Assembly: GCF_937912035.1 (NCBI RefSeq)
Contig: NZ_CALDPF010000022.1
Location: 1 to 64,000 of the forward strand
Length of the DNA stretch: 64,000 bases
Direction of reading: 5' to 3'
Source: an uncultured Bacteroides sp.
GTDB lineage: Bacteria > Bacteroidota > Bacteroidia > Bacteroidales > Bacteroidaceae
The notes under the pieces are model-generated. The model was not told the DNA's origin. It made no database searches and worked only from the letters and a program-made list of their open reading frames with translations. The position numbers were made by a program, and so were the translations under genes. How positions within the stretch are numbered: position 1 is the stretch's first letter; every line of letters begins with the position of its first letter. This document shows, one piece after another, positions 52,446-62,876 of this stretch.

Positions 52446-54500
52446 TTAAAAGAGTTTTATCATCACACTACTTCCAGCTTTATCTCCTTGAGGGAGTATA
52501 ATATCAGACTCAAAATCTGTATTTGCTCCATGTAACCGTATATGGATTTTTTTTGTTGGAACAGATTCACACATCGGATTGGAAATATGTATTCTCCGTT
52601 TACTTTCGTTCCATACAATTGCACATGGAGAATCTGTAACAATTTCTACTCCATTATTTAATCTCAAAGTTCCAGGCCGATAAAAAATTATCTGAGTAAT
52701 TTTAAGAGAATTATGACGTACAGCCTGTACATTTTCATTATTTGACAACACTGTTATCGGTATATTCTCTGCATATTTCATTATATCTGAAGTACTTTCA
52801 ATATCAGGATATACAATATAAGCATATTTGCCATTTTTAGGCTGTACTCCATGGTCTATGTTTATACTAATAGTTGATTCAGGGCTATTTTCAACATGAA
52901 TACTCGCATATTCGTCCAGATTTAAATAAGCTATTTTATTATGATAAATCCATTGTGGACTTACAGTAATCTTTTGTTCATTTAATGATAAGACTTCATT
53001 ATCTATACAATATAATACTTCACCATGTCTGTTACACTGATTTATCGTTGTGAATACATTTCCTGTTCCTTGGTTACATCTGATTCCACATCCCAAAGCC
53101 ACGAACTCACGATCGAAATAAAACCAAGCTTTATTTGCCTGCAATCCTCTACGATCCAAGTTCATTGCACACGTTCCGTATATGCTGTCACTTGCTCCCC
53201 CAGCAAAAGCAGAGGCATTACCTCCTCCTTCTCCCCATACAGGAATTGGTAGAGGCTTTGTATCTTGTTCTGAAGTAATTCCAGGATACTGCCTATTATT
53301 GAAAACTTTAAAAAAGTTTCCATTATATTCGTTACCTTCTACAAAGATATAGTTTACTCCATTAGAAGAATAATAATTAAAATTCCCTTCCCCATTACCG
53401 GCTTCATTACCAACGGTACGAGTTGAAGTCATGCGGGTAGTAGCCATATAGTTCTTCCTTCTATTAATCATATAGTCAAATCGCCAGAACATACGATTAC
53501 CCTCGAGCTCATTATTCCCTGAAATATGCTTGGCAGCCAATTGACCTGCTTTCTGTTCAGTGGGAGGACATAGTTTATAAACTCTTTCAGCTAATGATTG
53601 GATTTCTTCAGAATATTTTTCACTACTAATAAATCTTCCAGCATTATTTGGATCGTACTGTTTATTAAAGAATATCCATTGTACACCATCAGTAAAAAGT
53701 CGTTGAATCAAATTCACCCCTGCTGGTGTTTGAAATTTTGTATCCTTACAAAATTCCATGTATGATAACGTAGATTTCACAAACTCTTTTCCATAATTCG
53801 TAAAATATAGTTGTCGTCCGTGTCCACTATGTTGTGAAAACAGATAATCAGACTGTATACCGTCTCGGTGCTCAATGGTCAACAGTTTAGTCATTTTCGT
53901 ATTAAACTCTTGCATTTGAGCTTCGTTTCTTGTTAATATACTAGCAGCAAAAGCTCCCATAATTATGTCAGCACCATTTGCACCCGTCATTAGAGAAGGA
54001 CGTGCGTTCATATATCCCCACCGTAAATATTCTATCGTATTATCAAATAAGTCCTGTTCTTTCTTTATTTCTTCTGACATCAACACTACACTTCTCGACA
54101 ATTCATTGGGATACGGAATAAACCGGAACCACCAGTTTTTTGCTTGATGATTTGTGATAATCCAAAACCTAAGCGATTTCAGAAAAGCTTGTCTTAACTC
54201 TTCATTTTTATAATATTTGTTTTGTGGTTGTTGATAAGCACAAGCCAACTCTGTCAATAACTGTACGTGTTTTCTTGGGCTTCCATTTGAAGCCTTATAA
54301 TCAATTCCCGATATAGCGCCATTGGGCAAAATAGTATTCAATATTTCTTCAATCTGCTCCGAAGACGGTGTACTACATTTTAAGTATCGTTCATACATTC
54401 GTTCATAGATGGTATCAAAATCATCCGCCCACATTGGCATAGCAGATAGAACAGTAAAAATTAGTAATAGACAAATTCGTTTTATGGTTTTCATATTCAT
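52446..54500 (-). CDS. PL8-family polysaccharide lyase (chondroitin AC / hyaluronan lyase type)
   Basis: A 684-aa secreted lyase with signal peptide ending at about MWA. It has an N-terminal alpha/alpha toroid (about 28-350) and C-terminal beta-sandwich domains. Catalytic residues known from chondroitinase AC are recognizable: Asn175 (TGANGAD), His224 (SQHSGHG), Tyr236 (FTNYG) and the Arg region FWRFDYMINRRKNY. It cleaves uronic-acid-containing glycosaminoglycans by beta-elimination, leaving 4,5-unsaturated ends that GH88 in this cluster can remove. ATG at 54494 is an alternative start. Promoter box at 54520-54527. Confidence 0.92.
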   Translation of the reverse strand: MNMKTIKRICLLLIFTVLSAMPMWADDFDTIYERMYERYLKCSTPSSEQIEEILNTILPNGAISGIDYKASNGSPRKHVQLLTELACAYQQPQNKYYKNEELRQAFLKSLRFWIITNHQAKNWWFRFIPYPNELSRSVVLMSEEIKKEQDLFDNTIEYLRWGYMNARPSLMTGANGADIIMGAFAASILTRNEAQMQEFNTKMTKLLTIEHRDGIQSDYLFSQHSGHGRQLYFTNYGKEFVKSTLSYMEFCKDTKFQTPAGVNLIQRLFTDGVQWIFFNKQYDPNNAGRFISSEKYSEEIQSLAERVYKLCPPTEQKAGQLAAKHISGNNELEGNRMFWRFDYMINRRKNYMATTRMTSTRTVGNEAGNGEGNFNYYSSNGVNYIFVEGNEYNGNFFKVFNNRQYPGITSEQDTKPLPIPVWGEGGGNASAFAGGASDSIYGTCAMNLDRRGLQANKAWFYFDREFVALGCGIRCNQGTGNVFTTINQCNRHGEVLYCIDNEVLSLNEQKITVSPQWIYHNKIAYLNLDEYASIHVENSPESTISINIDHGVQPKNGKYAYIVYPDIESTSDIMKYAENIPITVLSNNENVQAVRHNSLKITQIIFYRPGTLRLNNGVEIVTDSPCAIVWNESKRRIHISNPMCESVPTKKIHIRLHGANTDFESDIILPQGDKAGSSVMIKLF

Positions 54501-54846
54501 AGATTAAATTTATTACACGCAAATATAGTTAGTTTTTAGTTACGTTTGATACATTGTTTTTGTCTTTTTATCGCTTCAAGAAAATAATAGTCAGCATAAT
54601 TAATAGGGAGATCAACTTCAGCATAATCTAAATATACATTTCTTTATTATATATGTTATCTTAAAATAACATATTATATATCAAAATATTAGGAATGATG
54701 TACGAAAAGAAAACATATTCATTATATTTGTAGCATATGGGGATGATTATACTACTATTTCTCAAATAATTAGTAAACCTAATCATATATACTCCTTTTT
54801 AAGGAAAAAGACTTAAGAAATTACTATAAAAACAAATACTAATAAT
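54501..54846. promoter_or_regulatory. Divergent control region of the glycosaminoglycan cluster
   Basis: This 346-bp AT-rich gap separates PL8 (minus) from the sulfatase-lyase operon (plus). Minus-strand -7 box TATATTTG at 54520-54527; plus-strand -7 box TATATTTG at 54723-54730. Between them are a direct repeat TCAGCATAAT (54591-54600 and 54618-54627) and a perfect dyad ATATGTTAT-CTTAAA-ATAACATAT (54651-54674). No gene is visible. Likely the site where the regulator of the cluster acts. Confidence 0.55.
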
Positions 54847-56367
54847 ATGAAAAAGCTTCTATTTTATTCGGGGATTATAACAGTCCTAACTGCATGTTCA
54901 GAACAAAAGCATCCAAACATTGTGTTCATTCTTACCGATGATATGGGCTACGGCGACATATCATTTTTAGGAGGTGATTCATGCCGACTTTCAACTCCCA
55001 ATTTAGACCGTATGGCCCAAGAGGGAGCTGTATTTACAGACGCACACTCCAGTTCTTCCGTCAGTACACCTACCCGATACGGTATCCTTACAGGTCGCTA
55101 TAATTGGCGTTCAACTCTTAAACAAGGAGTATTAAGCGGTTATTCAAAAGCATTGATCTCACAGGATAGAGAAACCATGGCCTCAATGCTTAAAAAACAG
55201 GGATACACCACTGCAGGTATTGGTAAATGGCATCTTGGCTGGGACTGGAACAACATAGATGCAGGAAAAAACAACATAGATTTCAGCAAACCTGTAACAA
55301 ACGGTCCTACAACCAGAGGCTTCGATTATTTCTTCGGATTCTGTGGTTCGCTGGATATGCCTCCATATATATACATTGAAAACGACAAACCTACCAGCGT
55401 ACCAAATCGCGAGACAGTCAATGATGGTAAATACAGTTGGTGGCGTAAAGGTCCAACCGGTTCAGATTTCATACATGAAGAGGTTCTACCCAATATTATA
55501 GATCGTGCGTGTAAATACATAAGAGAAAAATCATCTTCTTCTCAACCTTATTTTTTGTATCTACCACTTCCTGCTCCTCACACTCCAATACTACCATTGG
55601 AAAAATATCGTGACAAATCCGGTCTCGGAGAATACGGTGACTTTGTACTGATGGTTGACGATATGGTAGGAAAAGTTCTTAGTGCAGTAAAACAATCGGG
55701 TGAAGAGAATAATACAATTGTTGTTTTCACTACAGATAATGGTTGTAGTCCGGCAGCAGGAATCAATGAATTGCAAAAACAAGGGCATGCTCCAAACGGA
55801 ATTTTCCGTGGTCATAAGGCGGATTTATTCGACGGCGGACACCGTGTACCCTGTATTGTTCGTTGGCCTAATCGTGTTAAACCTCATCTGATTAAACAAA
55901 CTGTCTGCTTAACAGACTTTTATGCAACTTTTGCAGATATATGTGATTATAGCCTATCCTCTACAGAAGGAGAAGACAGTTACAGTTTACTACCTGCACT
56001 AGAATCAGAGAAAGAGATCTCTCCTATCAGAGAAGCAACAGTCCATCATTCAATAGCCGGACAGTTTACTATTAGAAAAGGTAAATGGAAACTATTACTT
56101 TCTCCAAGTTCCGGTGGATGGAGTTTTCCAAAGCCTGGTCGTGATGAGGAGGTGATTGCAACTCTTCCAGCTGTTCAATTGTATGACATGGAAACAGACC
56201 CACGAGAAACAACCAATCTGCAAGCTGAACATCCGGAAATAGTAAAAACATTACGTAATCTTTTAAAGCAATATATCATAAAAGGGCGCAGTACACCAGG
56301 GGAACCACAAAAGAACGATGAACCAGAAATGTGGAAGCAGATAGATTGGATAAATAATTATCAATAA
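54847..56367 (+). CDS. S1-family sulfatase (arylsulfatase A / GalNAc-6-sulfatase-like), serine type
   Basis: A 506-aa lipoprotein sulfatase (signal ends VLTAC). NIVFILTDDMGYGD near residue 24 and the active-site motif S73-T-P-T-R77 followed by YGILTGRYN are canonical. GKWHLGWDW and the C-terminal DMETDPRETTNL are typical of the arylsulfatase A branch. First gene of a four-gene operon with gaps of 31-33 nt. By context it removes sulfate from GalNAc of chondroitin or dermatan sulfate; 6-O specificity is a guess. Confidence 0.9.
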   Translation: MKKLLFYSGIITVLTACSEQKHPNIVFILTDDMGYGDISFLGGDSCRLSTPNLDRMAQEGAVFTDAHSSSSVSTPTRYGILTGRYNWRSTLKQGVLSGYSKALISQDRETMASMLKKQGYTTAGIGKWHLGWDWNNIDAGKNNIDFSKPVTNGPTTRGFDYFFGFCGSLDMPPYIYIENDKPTSVPNRETVNDGKYSWWRKGPTGSDFIHEEVLPNIIDRACKYIREKSSSSQPYFLYLPLPAPHTPILPLEKYRDKSGLGEYGDFVLMVDDMVGKVLSAVKQSGEENNTIVVFTTDNGCSPAAGINELQKQGHAPNGIFRGHKADLFDGGHRVPCIVRWPNRVKPHLIKQTVCLTDFYATFADICDYSLSSTEGEDSYSLLPALESEKEISPIREATVHHSIAGQFTIRKGKWKLLLSPSSGGWSFPKPGRDEEVIATLPAVQLYDMETDPRETTNLQAEHPEIVKTLRNLLKQYIIKGRSTPGEPQKNDEPEMWKQIDWINNYQ

Positions 56368-56398
56368 TATATTTATAAACTCATATTAAAAAGACATT

Positions 56399-58330
56399 AT
56401 GTATAATTTATTTTTTACTGTAATTGCATTTTTATTAATGCCCACATGTTTGTTTGCAAAGACAGAACAAACAAATATTTTATCTTCAATATGTACTTCA
56501 GATTTTCTAAAAAAGAACTTGGCAGCCCCCATGGAGTTCACTCCTGTTCCACTATATGGTGATTCATATTGGTCTGACTCCATACCTGAAGCTATGCGTA
56601 ACAGTTATATAACTGAAGCCGAGAAATATAAAGGGACTCCATGGGAATCTGTTAATATATTTCTATTTTCTGAGTTCCAAAGGAATGGAAATAGGACCAA
56701 TTACCAAGAATTCAGTTTTACAAAGAGGAAAAAACTGGCCACACTAGCATTAGGTGAAATTATGGAAGGAAAAGGCCGTTTCTTACCTGACATATTTAAT
56801 GGTCTATTTTCCATTTGTGAAGAGACTTGGTGGGGAATACCAGCTCACTACGGCTCTGCTATTCCAACTAAGACAAAACAAACATTGGATCTTTTCAACG
56901 CTCAGACAGGTGGCCTGATGGCTTGGACATACTACATGTTTAAAGAACCTATCAAGAAATTTTCTCCACTACTGGAAAAGAGAATTTTAGAGGAAATCTC
57001 TAAAAGAATACTTGATGAGGCGATAAATAAAAAAGAATGGTGGAGAGGTGCTGCAATGAACTGGAATCCTTGGATTTGTTCAAATTGGTTGTCATGTATT
57101 CTATTGGCAGAGCCTAACAGGGAGAAACAGATTGAGTCTTTACAACTTGTACTAACTTCTCTTGACAGTTTCATTGACAAATATCCTCAAGATGGTGGTT
57201 GTAATGAAGGTCCTCATTATTGGGATAGAGCAGCAGGTTCACTACTTGACTGTTTAACTCTTTTAAAGAAAGCTACAAATGGAATGATTGACATATCATC
57301 TGTTGATAAAATCCAATCTATGGGAGCATATTTTTGTAAAATGAACATAGGTAATGGCTTTTTTGTTAATTTTGCGGACTCTAGTCCAATACTATCTCCT
57401 CATGTAGATTGGTTTCCTTCTGCCCTTTACCTTAAAAACCAGGAATTGATGAGCCTCTCTGCAAATACAGCAGCTAGTCTGAATTACTTCACTAACCCGT
57501 CATTTGTTTTTACTCGTGATAATTTTGGTTCTATCAGCAGAGAGCTTTCTTTACTAACTGTTTTAAAAGATTTAAAACAAATTGAACCTGTAGATGTACT
57601 ATTCAACGACGCATGGTTACCTAATATTGAGGTACTGACAGCCCGTTCGATCCCTAATTCAACTTCCGGTCTGTTTTTGGCAACTAAAGGAGGACATAAT
57701 GCAGAAAGTCATAACCACAACGATGTAGGCAGTTTTATCGTTTATGCAGATGGACTACCTTTATTTATTGATCCTGGAACTGAAACATACAGAAAAGAAA
57801 CATTTAATGATGCCACCAGATACAAAATATGGTGTATGCAGTCCGGATATCATAATCTACCAATAATTAATGGAATTGAACAAAAAAATGGAAAACGCTA
57901 TGCTTCATACAATGTAAAGACCACTATAAAGAAAACACAGGTAATGTTCTCATTGGAGCTTGCTCAAGCATATCCACAAGAAGCTAATGTAAAATCTTGG
58001 AAAAGAGAAATATTGTTCAAAAGAAATAAAGAAATTACAATAACCGAAAATTATCAATTGAAAGAATTTAAAAATCCTGCTGAAATAATCCTTATGACCC
58101 CAGTACGTCCGGATATTTCAGATAAAAAAATCATATTCGATATGGGAAGTTCTAAATATGCCTTGTATTTTGATAATAATGATTTGAACCCTTCTTATGA
58201 GAAATTTGAATTGAAAGACGAAAAATTAAAACAGACATGGGGTAAACAGTTATATAGAATCAAATTACGTATACTTTCAGAAGATGTTACGGGCAAAATA
58301 CGATATGTAATAAAAAAATATAATAGCTAA
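56399..58330 (+). CDS. Heparinase II/III-family polysaccharide lyase
   Basis: A 643-aa secreted protein with a signal peptide ending at about LFA. Residues about 60-380 are an (alpha/alpha) toroid (WGIPAHYG, WWRGAAMNWNPWICSNW), and about 400-640 the heparinase II/III beta-sandwich with HNHNDVGSF at 438-446 and DPGTETYRKE. The toroid W-x-N-P-W pattern and the HNHND motif match lyases that cleave uronic-acid polysaccharides. Together with PL8 it may cover iduronate- or glucuronate-containing parts of glycosaminoglycans. The exact PL family (for example PL12, PL21 or PL33-like) cannot be set by eye. Confidence 0.88.
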   Translation: MYNLFFTVIAFLLMPTCLFAKTEQTNILSSICTSDFLKKNLAAPMEFTPVPLYGDSYWSDSIPEAMRNSYITEAEKYKGTPWESVNIFLFSEFQRNGNRTNYQEFSFTKRKKLATLALGEIMEGKGRFLPDIFNGLFSICEETWWGIPAHYGSAIPTKTKQTLDLFNAQTGGLMAWTYYMFKEPIKKFSPLLEKRILEEISKRILDEAINKKEWWRGAAMNWNPWICSNWLSCILLAEPNREKQIESLQLVLTSLDSFIDKYPQDGGCNEGPHYWDRAAGSLLDCLTLLKKATNGMIDISSVDKIQSMGAYFCKMNIGNGFFVNFADSSPILSPHVDWFPSALYLKNQELMSLSANTAASLNYFTNPSFVFTRDNFGSISRELSLLTVLKDLKQIEPVDVLFNDAWLPNIEVLTARSIPNSTSGLFLATKGGHNAESHNHNDVGSFIVYADGLPLFIDPGTETYRKETFNDATRYKIWCMQSGYHNLPIINGIEQKNGKRYASYNVKTTIKKTQVMFSLELAQAYPQEANVKSWKREILFKRNKEITITENYQLKEFKNPAEIILMTPVRPDISDKKIIFDMGSSKYALYFDNNDLNPSYEKFELKDEKLKQTWGKQLYRIKLRILSEDVTGKIRYVIKKYNS

Positions 58331-58363
58331 GTACAGTTAGTTCAACCATTTATACAGATCTCT

Positions 58364-59848
58364 ATGAAATTAAAATATACTTTAGGTTTATGTGGAATTA
58401 TACCATTATCCTCATTGGGACTTCATGCTGAAGAAAGGCCCAATATTCTATTCATATTCGCCGACGATATGACATATAATTGTATGGGTAATATTGGGCA
58501 GGACAAATTATACACTCCCAATTTAGACGAACTACGTAAAAATGGAATGTATTTTACACATGCTTTCAATCAGGGGGGATGGAATGGAGCTATTTCAGTG
58601 GCAAGCCGTTCAATGCTGGTTACAGGCCGATATCTTTGGAAAGCCAAACAAGTGGTTTCCAACAAGGAAAATGTAAATAATGTAGATATATCTAGCCCTT
58701 TGTTTTGGCCGCAATACATGAAACAAGCAGGATATACAACTTATATGACAGGTAAATGGCATGTCTCAGTAGATGCCAAAAAGGTATTCGATGTGACTAA
58801 TCATATACGTGGAGGAATGCCACGGCAAACCCCTGCCGGTTATGCAGCTTCAGAGAAGAATCCTCAAGGTAGAAAATTTATAGAAGGACAAGATGACAAC
58901 TGGCAACCTTATAAAGAAGAATATGGCGGTTATTGGGAAGGTGGTAAACACTGGAGCGAAGTAGTAGGTGACGATGCTGTCAGCTATATTCGCAAAGCAA
59001 AGAAAAAGAATGAGCCATTTTTCATGTACATTGCTTTCAATGCCCCACATGATCCACGCCAGTCACCCAAGCGTTTTGTAGACATGTACCCGCTGGAAAA
59101 TATTAGCATTCCCAAAAATTTCCAGCCAATTTATCCTTATTATCGTGAAATAGGTTGTGGCGAAGGTTTGCGTGACGAACAGCTAGCACCTTTTCCACGT
59201 ACAGAATACTCTGTAAAGATTAATCGTCAGGAATATTATGCCATTATCTCACACATGGATGAACAGATTGGCCGTATACTGGATGAACTTAAAAAGTCTG
59301 GTAAATATGACAACACATATATCATCTTTTCTGCCGATCACGGATTGGCTGTTGGCGACCACGGAATGATTGGTAAGCAGAACATGTACGATGCAAGTAT
59401 GAGAGTTCCACTGATTATCTGTGGTCCCGGAGTAAAGAAGGGACAATGTGAGAGTTTGGTTTATCTGCAGGATGCAATGGCAACAGCGATGGACATAGCA
59501 GATAGTGAACACATGAACGACGTAGATTTCAAATCCCTTCTTCCTTTGGTCAAAAAAGAGCAAAATGCAGAAAAAAAATGCGCTGAAGAAGCGGTCTACG
59601 GTGCTTATATCAATCTGCAACGTATGGTCCGTACTGAACGTTACAAACTAATACTTTATCTTAAAAACAATGTAGTAAGACTATACGATATAAAGAAAGA
59701 CCCTTTGGAAATGAACGATCTGGCAAGACTGCCTAAATATAGAAGTATTGCAGATGATTTATTCAGCATTCTTCTTGAAAAGCAAAAAGAAACAGGTGAT
59801 AATCAGAATGTCAGTACATGCTTCAAAACGTTTTTTTCTGAACAATAG
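58364..59848 (+). CDS. S1-family sulfatase, serine type, with SVASR active site
   Basis: A 494-aa secreted sulfatase with signal ending at about LHA. RPNILFIFADDMTYNCMG opens the fold and the modified residue is Ser78 in S-V-A-S-R (78-82) followed by SMLVTG; the Ala in place of Pro marks a distinct S1 subgroup, as does the preceding FNQGGWNGA stretch. Groups with this pattern include uronate 2-O-sulfatases, which would complement the GalNAc sulfatases here; this is inference. It lies 33 nt after the heparinase-like gene. Confidence 0.88.
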   Translation: MKLKYTLGLCGIIPLSSLGLHAEERPNILFIFADDMTYNCMGNIGQDKLYTPNLDELRKNGMYFTHAFNQGGWNGAISVASRSMLVTGRYLWKAKQVVSNKENVNNVDISSPLFWPQYMKQAGYTTYMTGKWHVSVDAKKVFDVTNHIRGGMPRQTPAGYAASEKNPQGRKFIEGQDDNWQPYKEEYGGYWEGGKHWSEVVGDDAVSYIRKAKKKNEPFFMYIAFNAPHDPRQSPKRFVDMYPLENISIPKNFQPIYPYYREIGCGEGLRDEQLAPFPRTEYSVKINRQEYYAIISHMDEQIGRILDELKKSGKYDNTYIIFSADHGLAVGDHGMIGKQNMYDASMRVPLIICGPGVKKGQCESLVYLQDAMATAMDIADSEHMNDVDFKSLLPLVKKEQNAEKKCAEEAVYGAYINLQRMVRTERYKLILYLKNNVVRLYDIKKDPLEMNDLARLPKYRSIADDLFSILLEKQKETGDNQNVSTCFKTFFSEQ

Positions 59849-59880
59849 TTTTATCAACAGACATAAAAATAATTAAGAAT

Positions 59881-61326
59881 ATGTGTTCTAATTTTAAGTT
59901 ATTATTAACCGGAATACCATTATTATCGGGGAATATGATTCTGGCACAAGAATCACCAAATATAATTCTTATTATGGCTGACGACTTAGGATGGGGAGAT
60001 GTGGGATTCAATGGTAATACTACAATAAAAACGCCTCATCTGGACAGCTTGGCATCAGAAGGAATCATATTTGATCGTTTTTATTCAGCTTGCGCGGTTT
60101 CATCTCCAACAAGAGCTAGTGTACTGACAGGACGCAATCCTTTCCGTACAGGAATCTTTCATGCAAATGTCGGAATCTTAAGACCAGAAGAAGTCACACT
60201 CCCTGAACTCTTACTCCAAAAAGGATACATCACAGGCCATTTCGGAAAATGGCACCTAGGAACATTAACGTATAGAGAAAAGGATGCAAATCGTGGTCGA
60301 GAAGGTAATACTAAAGAATATAATCCTCCTATAGAACATGGATATACAGAAGCTTTTGTAACTGAATCTAAAGTGCCAACATACGATCCTATGCGCAAAC
60401 CAATAAAAAACGACGGACGTTTTTGGGATTGTCTACAACCAGAGGAAGAGAGCCTTCCTTATGGAACATCTTACTGGACAATTTCAGGAAAGAAAGTCAC
60501 TGACAATATTTCAGGAGATGATAGCAAAATCATTATGGATCGTTCTATAACATTTATAGAACATTGTCAAGAAGCTGGACGTCCATTCTTCAATGTATTA
60601 TGGTTCCATACTCCTCATCTGCCTTGTGTAGCCGGAGCCGAATATGCAGCGATGTATGCCAGTCACAATAAAAAAGAAAGAAATTATTATGGATGTATAA
60701 CAGCTATGGATGAGCAAATCGGAAGACTTGTTTCTTTCTTGAAGGAACAGGGACTTTACGACAATACTATCATTTGTTTCTGTAGCGATAACGGACCTGA
60801 GGTCGGCACTCCTGGCTCAACAGCAAATCTAAGAGGAAGAAAAAGGGATTTATATGAAGGCGGTATACGTGTTCCCGCATTCATGGTGTGGCCTTCGCAG
60901 ATTAAAGGTGGAATGAGGACCTCTAAGATAGCTATAACTTCTGATTATTTGCCAACTTTTTCTGAAATATTATCTTTACAATCGGCTCCATATCAATTGG
61001 ATGGTGAATCGCTACTACCGTTATTGAAAGGACAAGAAGGAAGAAATAATCCTTTAATTTTTTTATTCCAGAATCAAGGAGTTGTAATGGAACAGGAACA
61101 CAAATTGATATATAGAAATGGGGTGTATGAATTATATAACATCATTGATGATCCTTTGGAAAAGAACAATTTGGCCCCCTATTATATGCCAGAGGTAAAT
61201 CGTATGAAAATAATACTTGATGATGCTGTTGCAAAATACCACAATTCATTCATTGGGAAGGAATACGGTACAACATCTGTAGAAAGAATGAAACAACGCT
61301 GGCAAGATATTAAAGTTAAGAAATAA
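59881..61326 (+). CDS. S1-family sulfatase (N-acetylgalactosamine sulfatase-like), serine type
   Basis: A 481-aa secreted sulfatase with signal ending at about ILA. NIILIMADDLGWGDVG near 27, active-site S74-S-P-T-R78 followed by ASVLTGRNP, and GKWHLGTL match the GalNAc-4/6-sulfatase branch of S1. It lies 32 nt after the preceding sulfatase and ends the operon. Together four sulfatases would strip several positions of the same polymer. Confidence 0.9.
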   Translation: MCSNFKLLLTGIPLLSGNMILAQESPNIILIMADDLGWGDVGFNGNTTIKTPHLDSLASEGIIFDRFYSACAVSSPTRASVLTGRNPFRTGIFHANVGILRPEEVTLPELLLQKGYITGHFGKWHLGTLTYREKDANRGREGNTKEYNPPIEHGYTEAFVTESKVPTYDPMRKPIKNDGRFWDCLQPEEESLPYGTSYWTISGKKVTDNISGDDSKIIMDRSITFIEHCQEAGRPFFNVLWFHTPHLPCVAGAEYAAMYASHNKKERNYYGCITAMDEQIGRLVSFLKEQGLYDNTIICFCSDNGPEVGTPGSTANLRGRKRDLYEGGIRVPAFMVWPSQIKGGMRTSKIAITSDYLPTFSEILSLQSAPYQLDGESLLPLLKGQEGRNNPLIFLFQNQGVVMEQEHKLIYRNGVYELYNIIDDPLEKNNLAPYYMPEVNRMKIILDDAVAKYHNSFIGKEYGTTSVERMKQRWQDIKVKK

Positions 61327-61662
61327 TATTAGTTGATACTAAATATACAGAAAGATAAAATAATAACTTTAGACGTGTCAATTTGTTTCAATATTTAAAA
61401 TTCTTGTCTTTAATAATAAATTTTCCTATAGTATTAAAATATCTTTGTAAGAAATCATATGATATAGGATAAATCTATATAACTTTAACTCCCGAAATTT
61501 TGTGACATTTATTTATATACAATTATTAAATATATAAATCTATTATTGTCTTATTATAAAACGACAGCAAGGCTCAATATTTAAAAGTTTTTCTTTTATC
61601 ATAGATTTATGATTTCAGATTAATTATATCCTACAACTATGTATAACACTAAATATTTACGT
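61327..61662 (+). other. Upstream region of GH88 with -7 box
   Basis: The AT-rich gap has a -7 box TATCTTTG at 61440-61447, which implies a leader of about 200 nt. The 11-mer CTAAATATACA at 61339-61349 recurs at 54628-54638 in the divergent control region. No gene or strong hairpin is seen. Confidence 0.45.
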
Positions 61663-62859
61663 ATGAAGAAAAATTTATTAAATTGTTTTTTATTAGCATT
61701 GGCTCTTTGTTCATGTTCAACGAATCAAGAAAGTGAAAGCATGAAATCAGTTGTTGAAAGAGGTCTGCAAAGATCTGCAGAACAATCATTGTTAATGGCA
61801 TCAAGTCTGGAGAATGTAGAAGGGAAACTTCCTAAATCCATTAAGGACGGAAAATTAGAAACATCAGGATATCAATGGTGGTGTAGTGGTTTCTTTCCGG
61901 GTGTATTATGGTATTTATATGAGTATAACCCTACAGCAGAGATGAAGAAGTATGCTGAGATGTATACACAAAGAGTAGAAAAGGCACAATTCGTTACAGA
62001 CAACCATGATGTAGGTTTTATGATTAATTGCAGTTATGGCAACGGTTATCGCCTTACCGGAAACAAAGTATATGAAAATACAATGATTCAGGCTGCAAAG
62101 TCTCTTTCCACACGTTATAAACCAAATGTTGGATTAATCCGTTCATGGGATTTTAACAAAAAAATATGGCAATATCCTGTCATAATAGACAATATGATGA
62201 ACCTTGAACTACTTATGAAAGTAGGTAAAATGGTCAATGATTCTACTTATATAAATATAGCTTTATCCCATGCAGATAATACTATGAAAAATCATTTCCG
62301 CCCGGACTACAGCTGTTATCATGTCGTTTCATACGACACAATCACTGGTCAGCCACATATAAAACAAACTCATCAAGGATATGCTGATGACTCATCATGG
62401 GCACGTGGACAAGCTTGGGCAATTTATGGATATACTATGATGTATAAAGAATCTGGTAAAAAAGATTACCTTATCCAAGCAAACAATATTGCAAAATATC
62501 TTATGAGGCATCCAAAAATGCCGGCAGATAAGGTTCCATATTGGGATTTTGACTGTCCTGATATTCCTAATACTCCTCGTGACGCTTCTGCCGCAGCAAT
62601 AATGGCTTCCGCACTTATTGACTTAAGCCAATTGAACCACGATGATTTTGGCAATAAATGTCTCGCTTATGCAGAAGATCAGATACGTTCTCTGACTTCC
62701 CCCGAATATCTTGCAGAAAAAGGAACTAACTGTAATTTTATATTGAAACATAGTACTGGACATAAACCTGGGAATAGTGAAGTTGATGTACCATTGAGTT
62801 ACGCCGACTATTACTATGTTGAAGCTCTTATGCGTTTAAAGAATTTATATAACAAATAA
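61663..62859 (+). CDS. GH88 unsaturated glucuronyl hydrolase, lipoprotein
   Basis: A 398-aa (alpha/alpha)6-barrel enzyme with lipobox LCSC. It hydrates the 4,5-unsaturated uronic acid at the end of lyase-made oligosaccharides, releasing it from the amino sugar. The two functional aspartates of the family are in NHDVGFM and IIDNMMNLELL, and GYADDSSWARGQAWAIYG is the signature. ATG 61663 is chosen because it opens the signal peptide; an upstream ATG (61639) adds 8 residues. It works downstream of PL8 and the heparinase-like lyase. Confidence 0.94.
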   Translation: MKKNLLNCFLLALALCSCSTNQESESMKSVVERGLQRSAEQSLLMASSLENVEGKLPKSIKDGKLETSGYQWWCSGFFPGVLWYLYEYNPTAEMKKYAEMYTQRVEKAQFVTDNHDVGFMINCSYGNGYRLTGNKVYENTMIQAAKSLSTRYKPNVGLIRSWDFNKKIWQYPVIIDNMMNLELLMKVGKMVNDSTYINIALSHADNTMKNHFRPDYSCYHVVSYDTITGQPHIKQTHQGYADDSSWARGQAWAIYGYTMMYKESGKKDYLIQANNIAKYLMRHPKMPADKVPYWDFDCPDIPNTPRDASAAAIMASALIDLSQLNHDDFGNKCLAYAEDQIRSLTSPEYLAEKGTNCNFILKHSTGHKPGNSEVDVPLSYADYYYVEALMRLKNLYNK

Positions 62860-62876
62860 TTTAAAGAAAATATATC

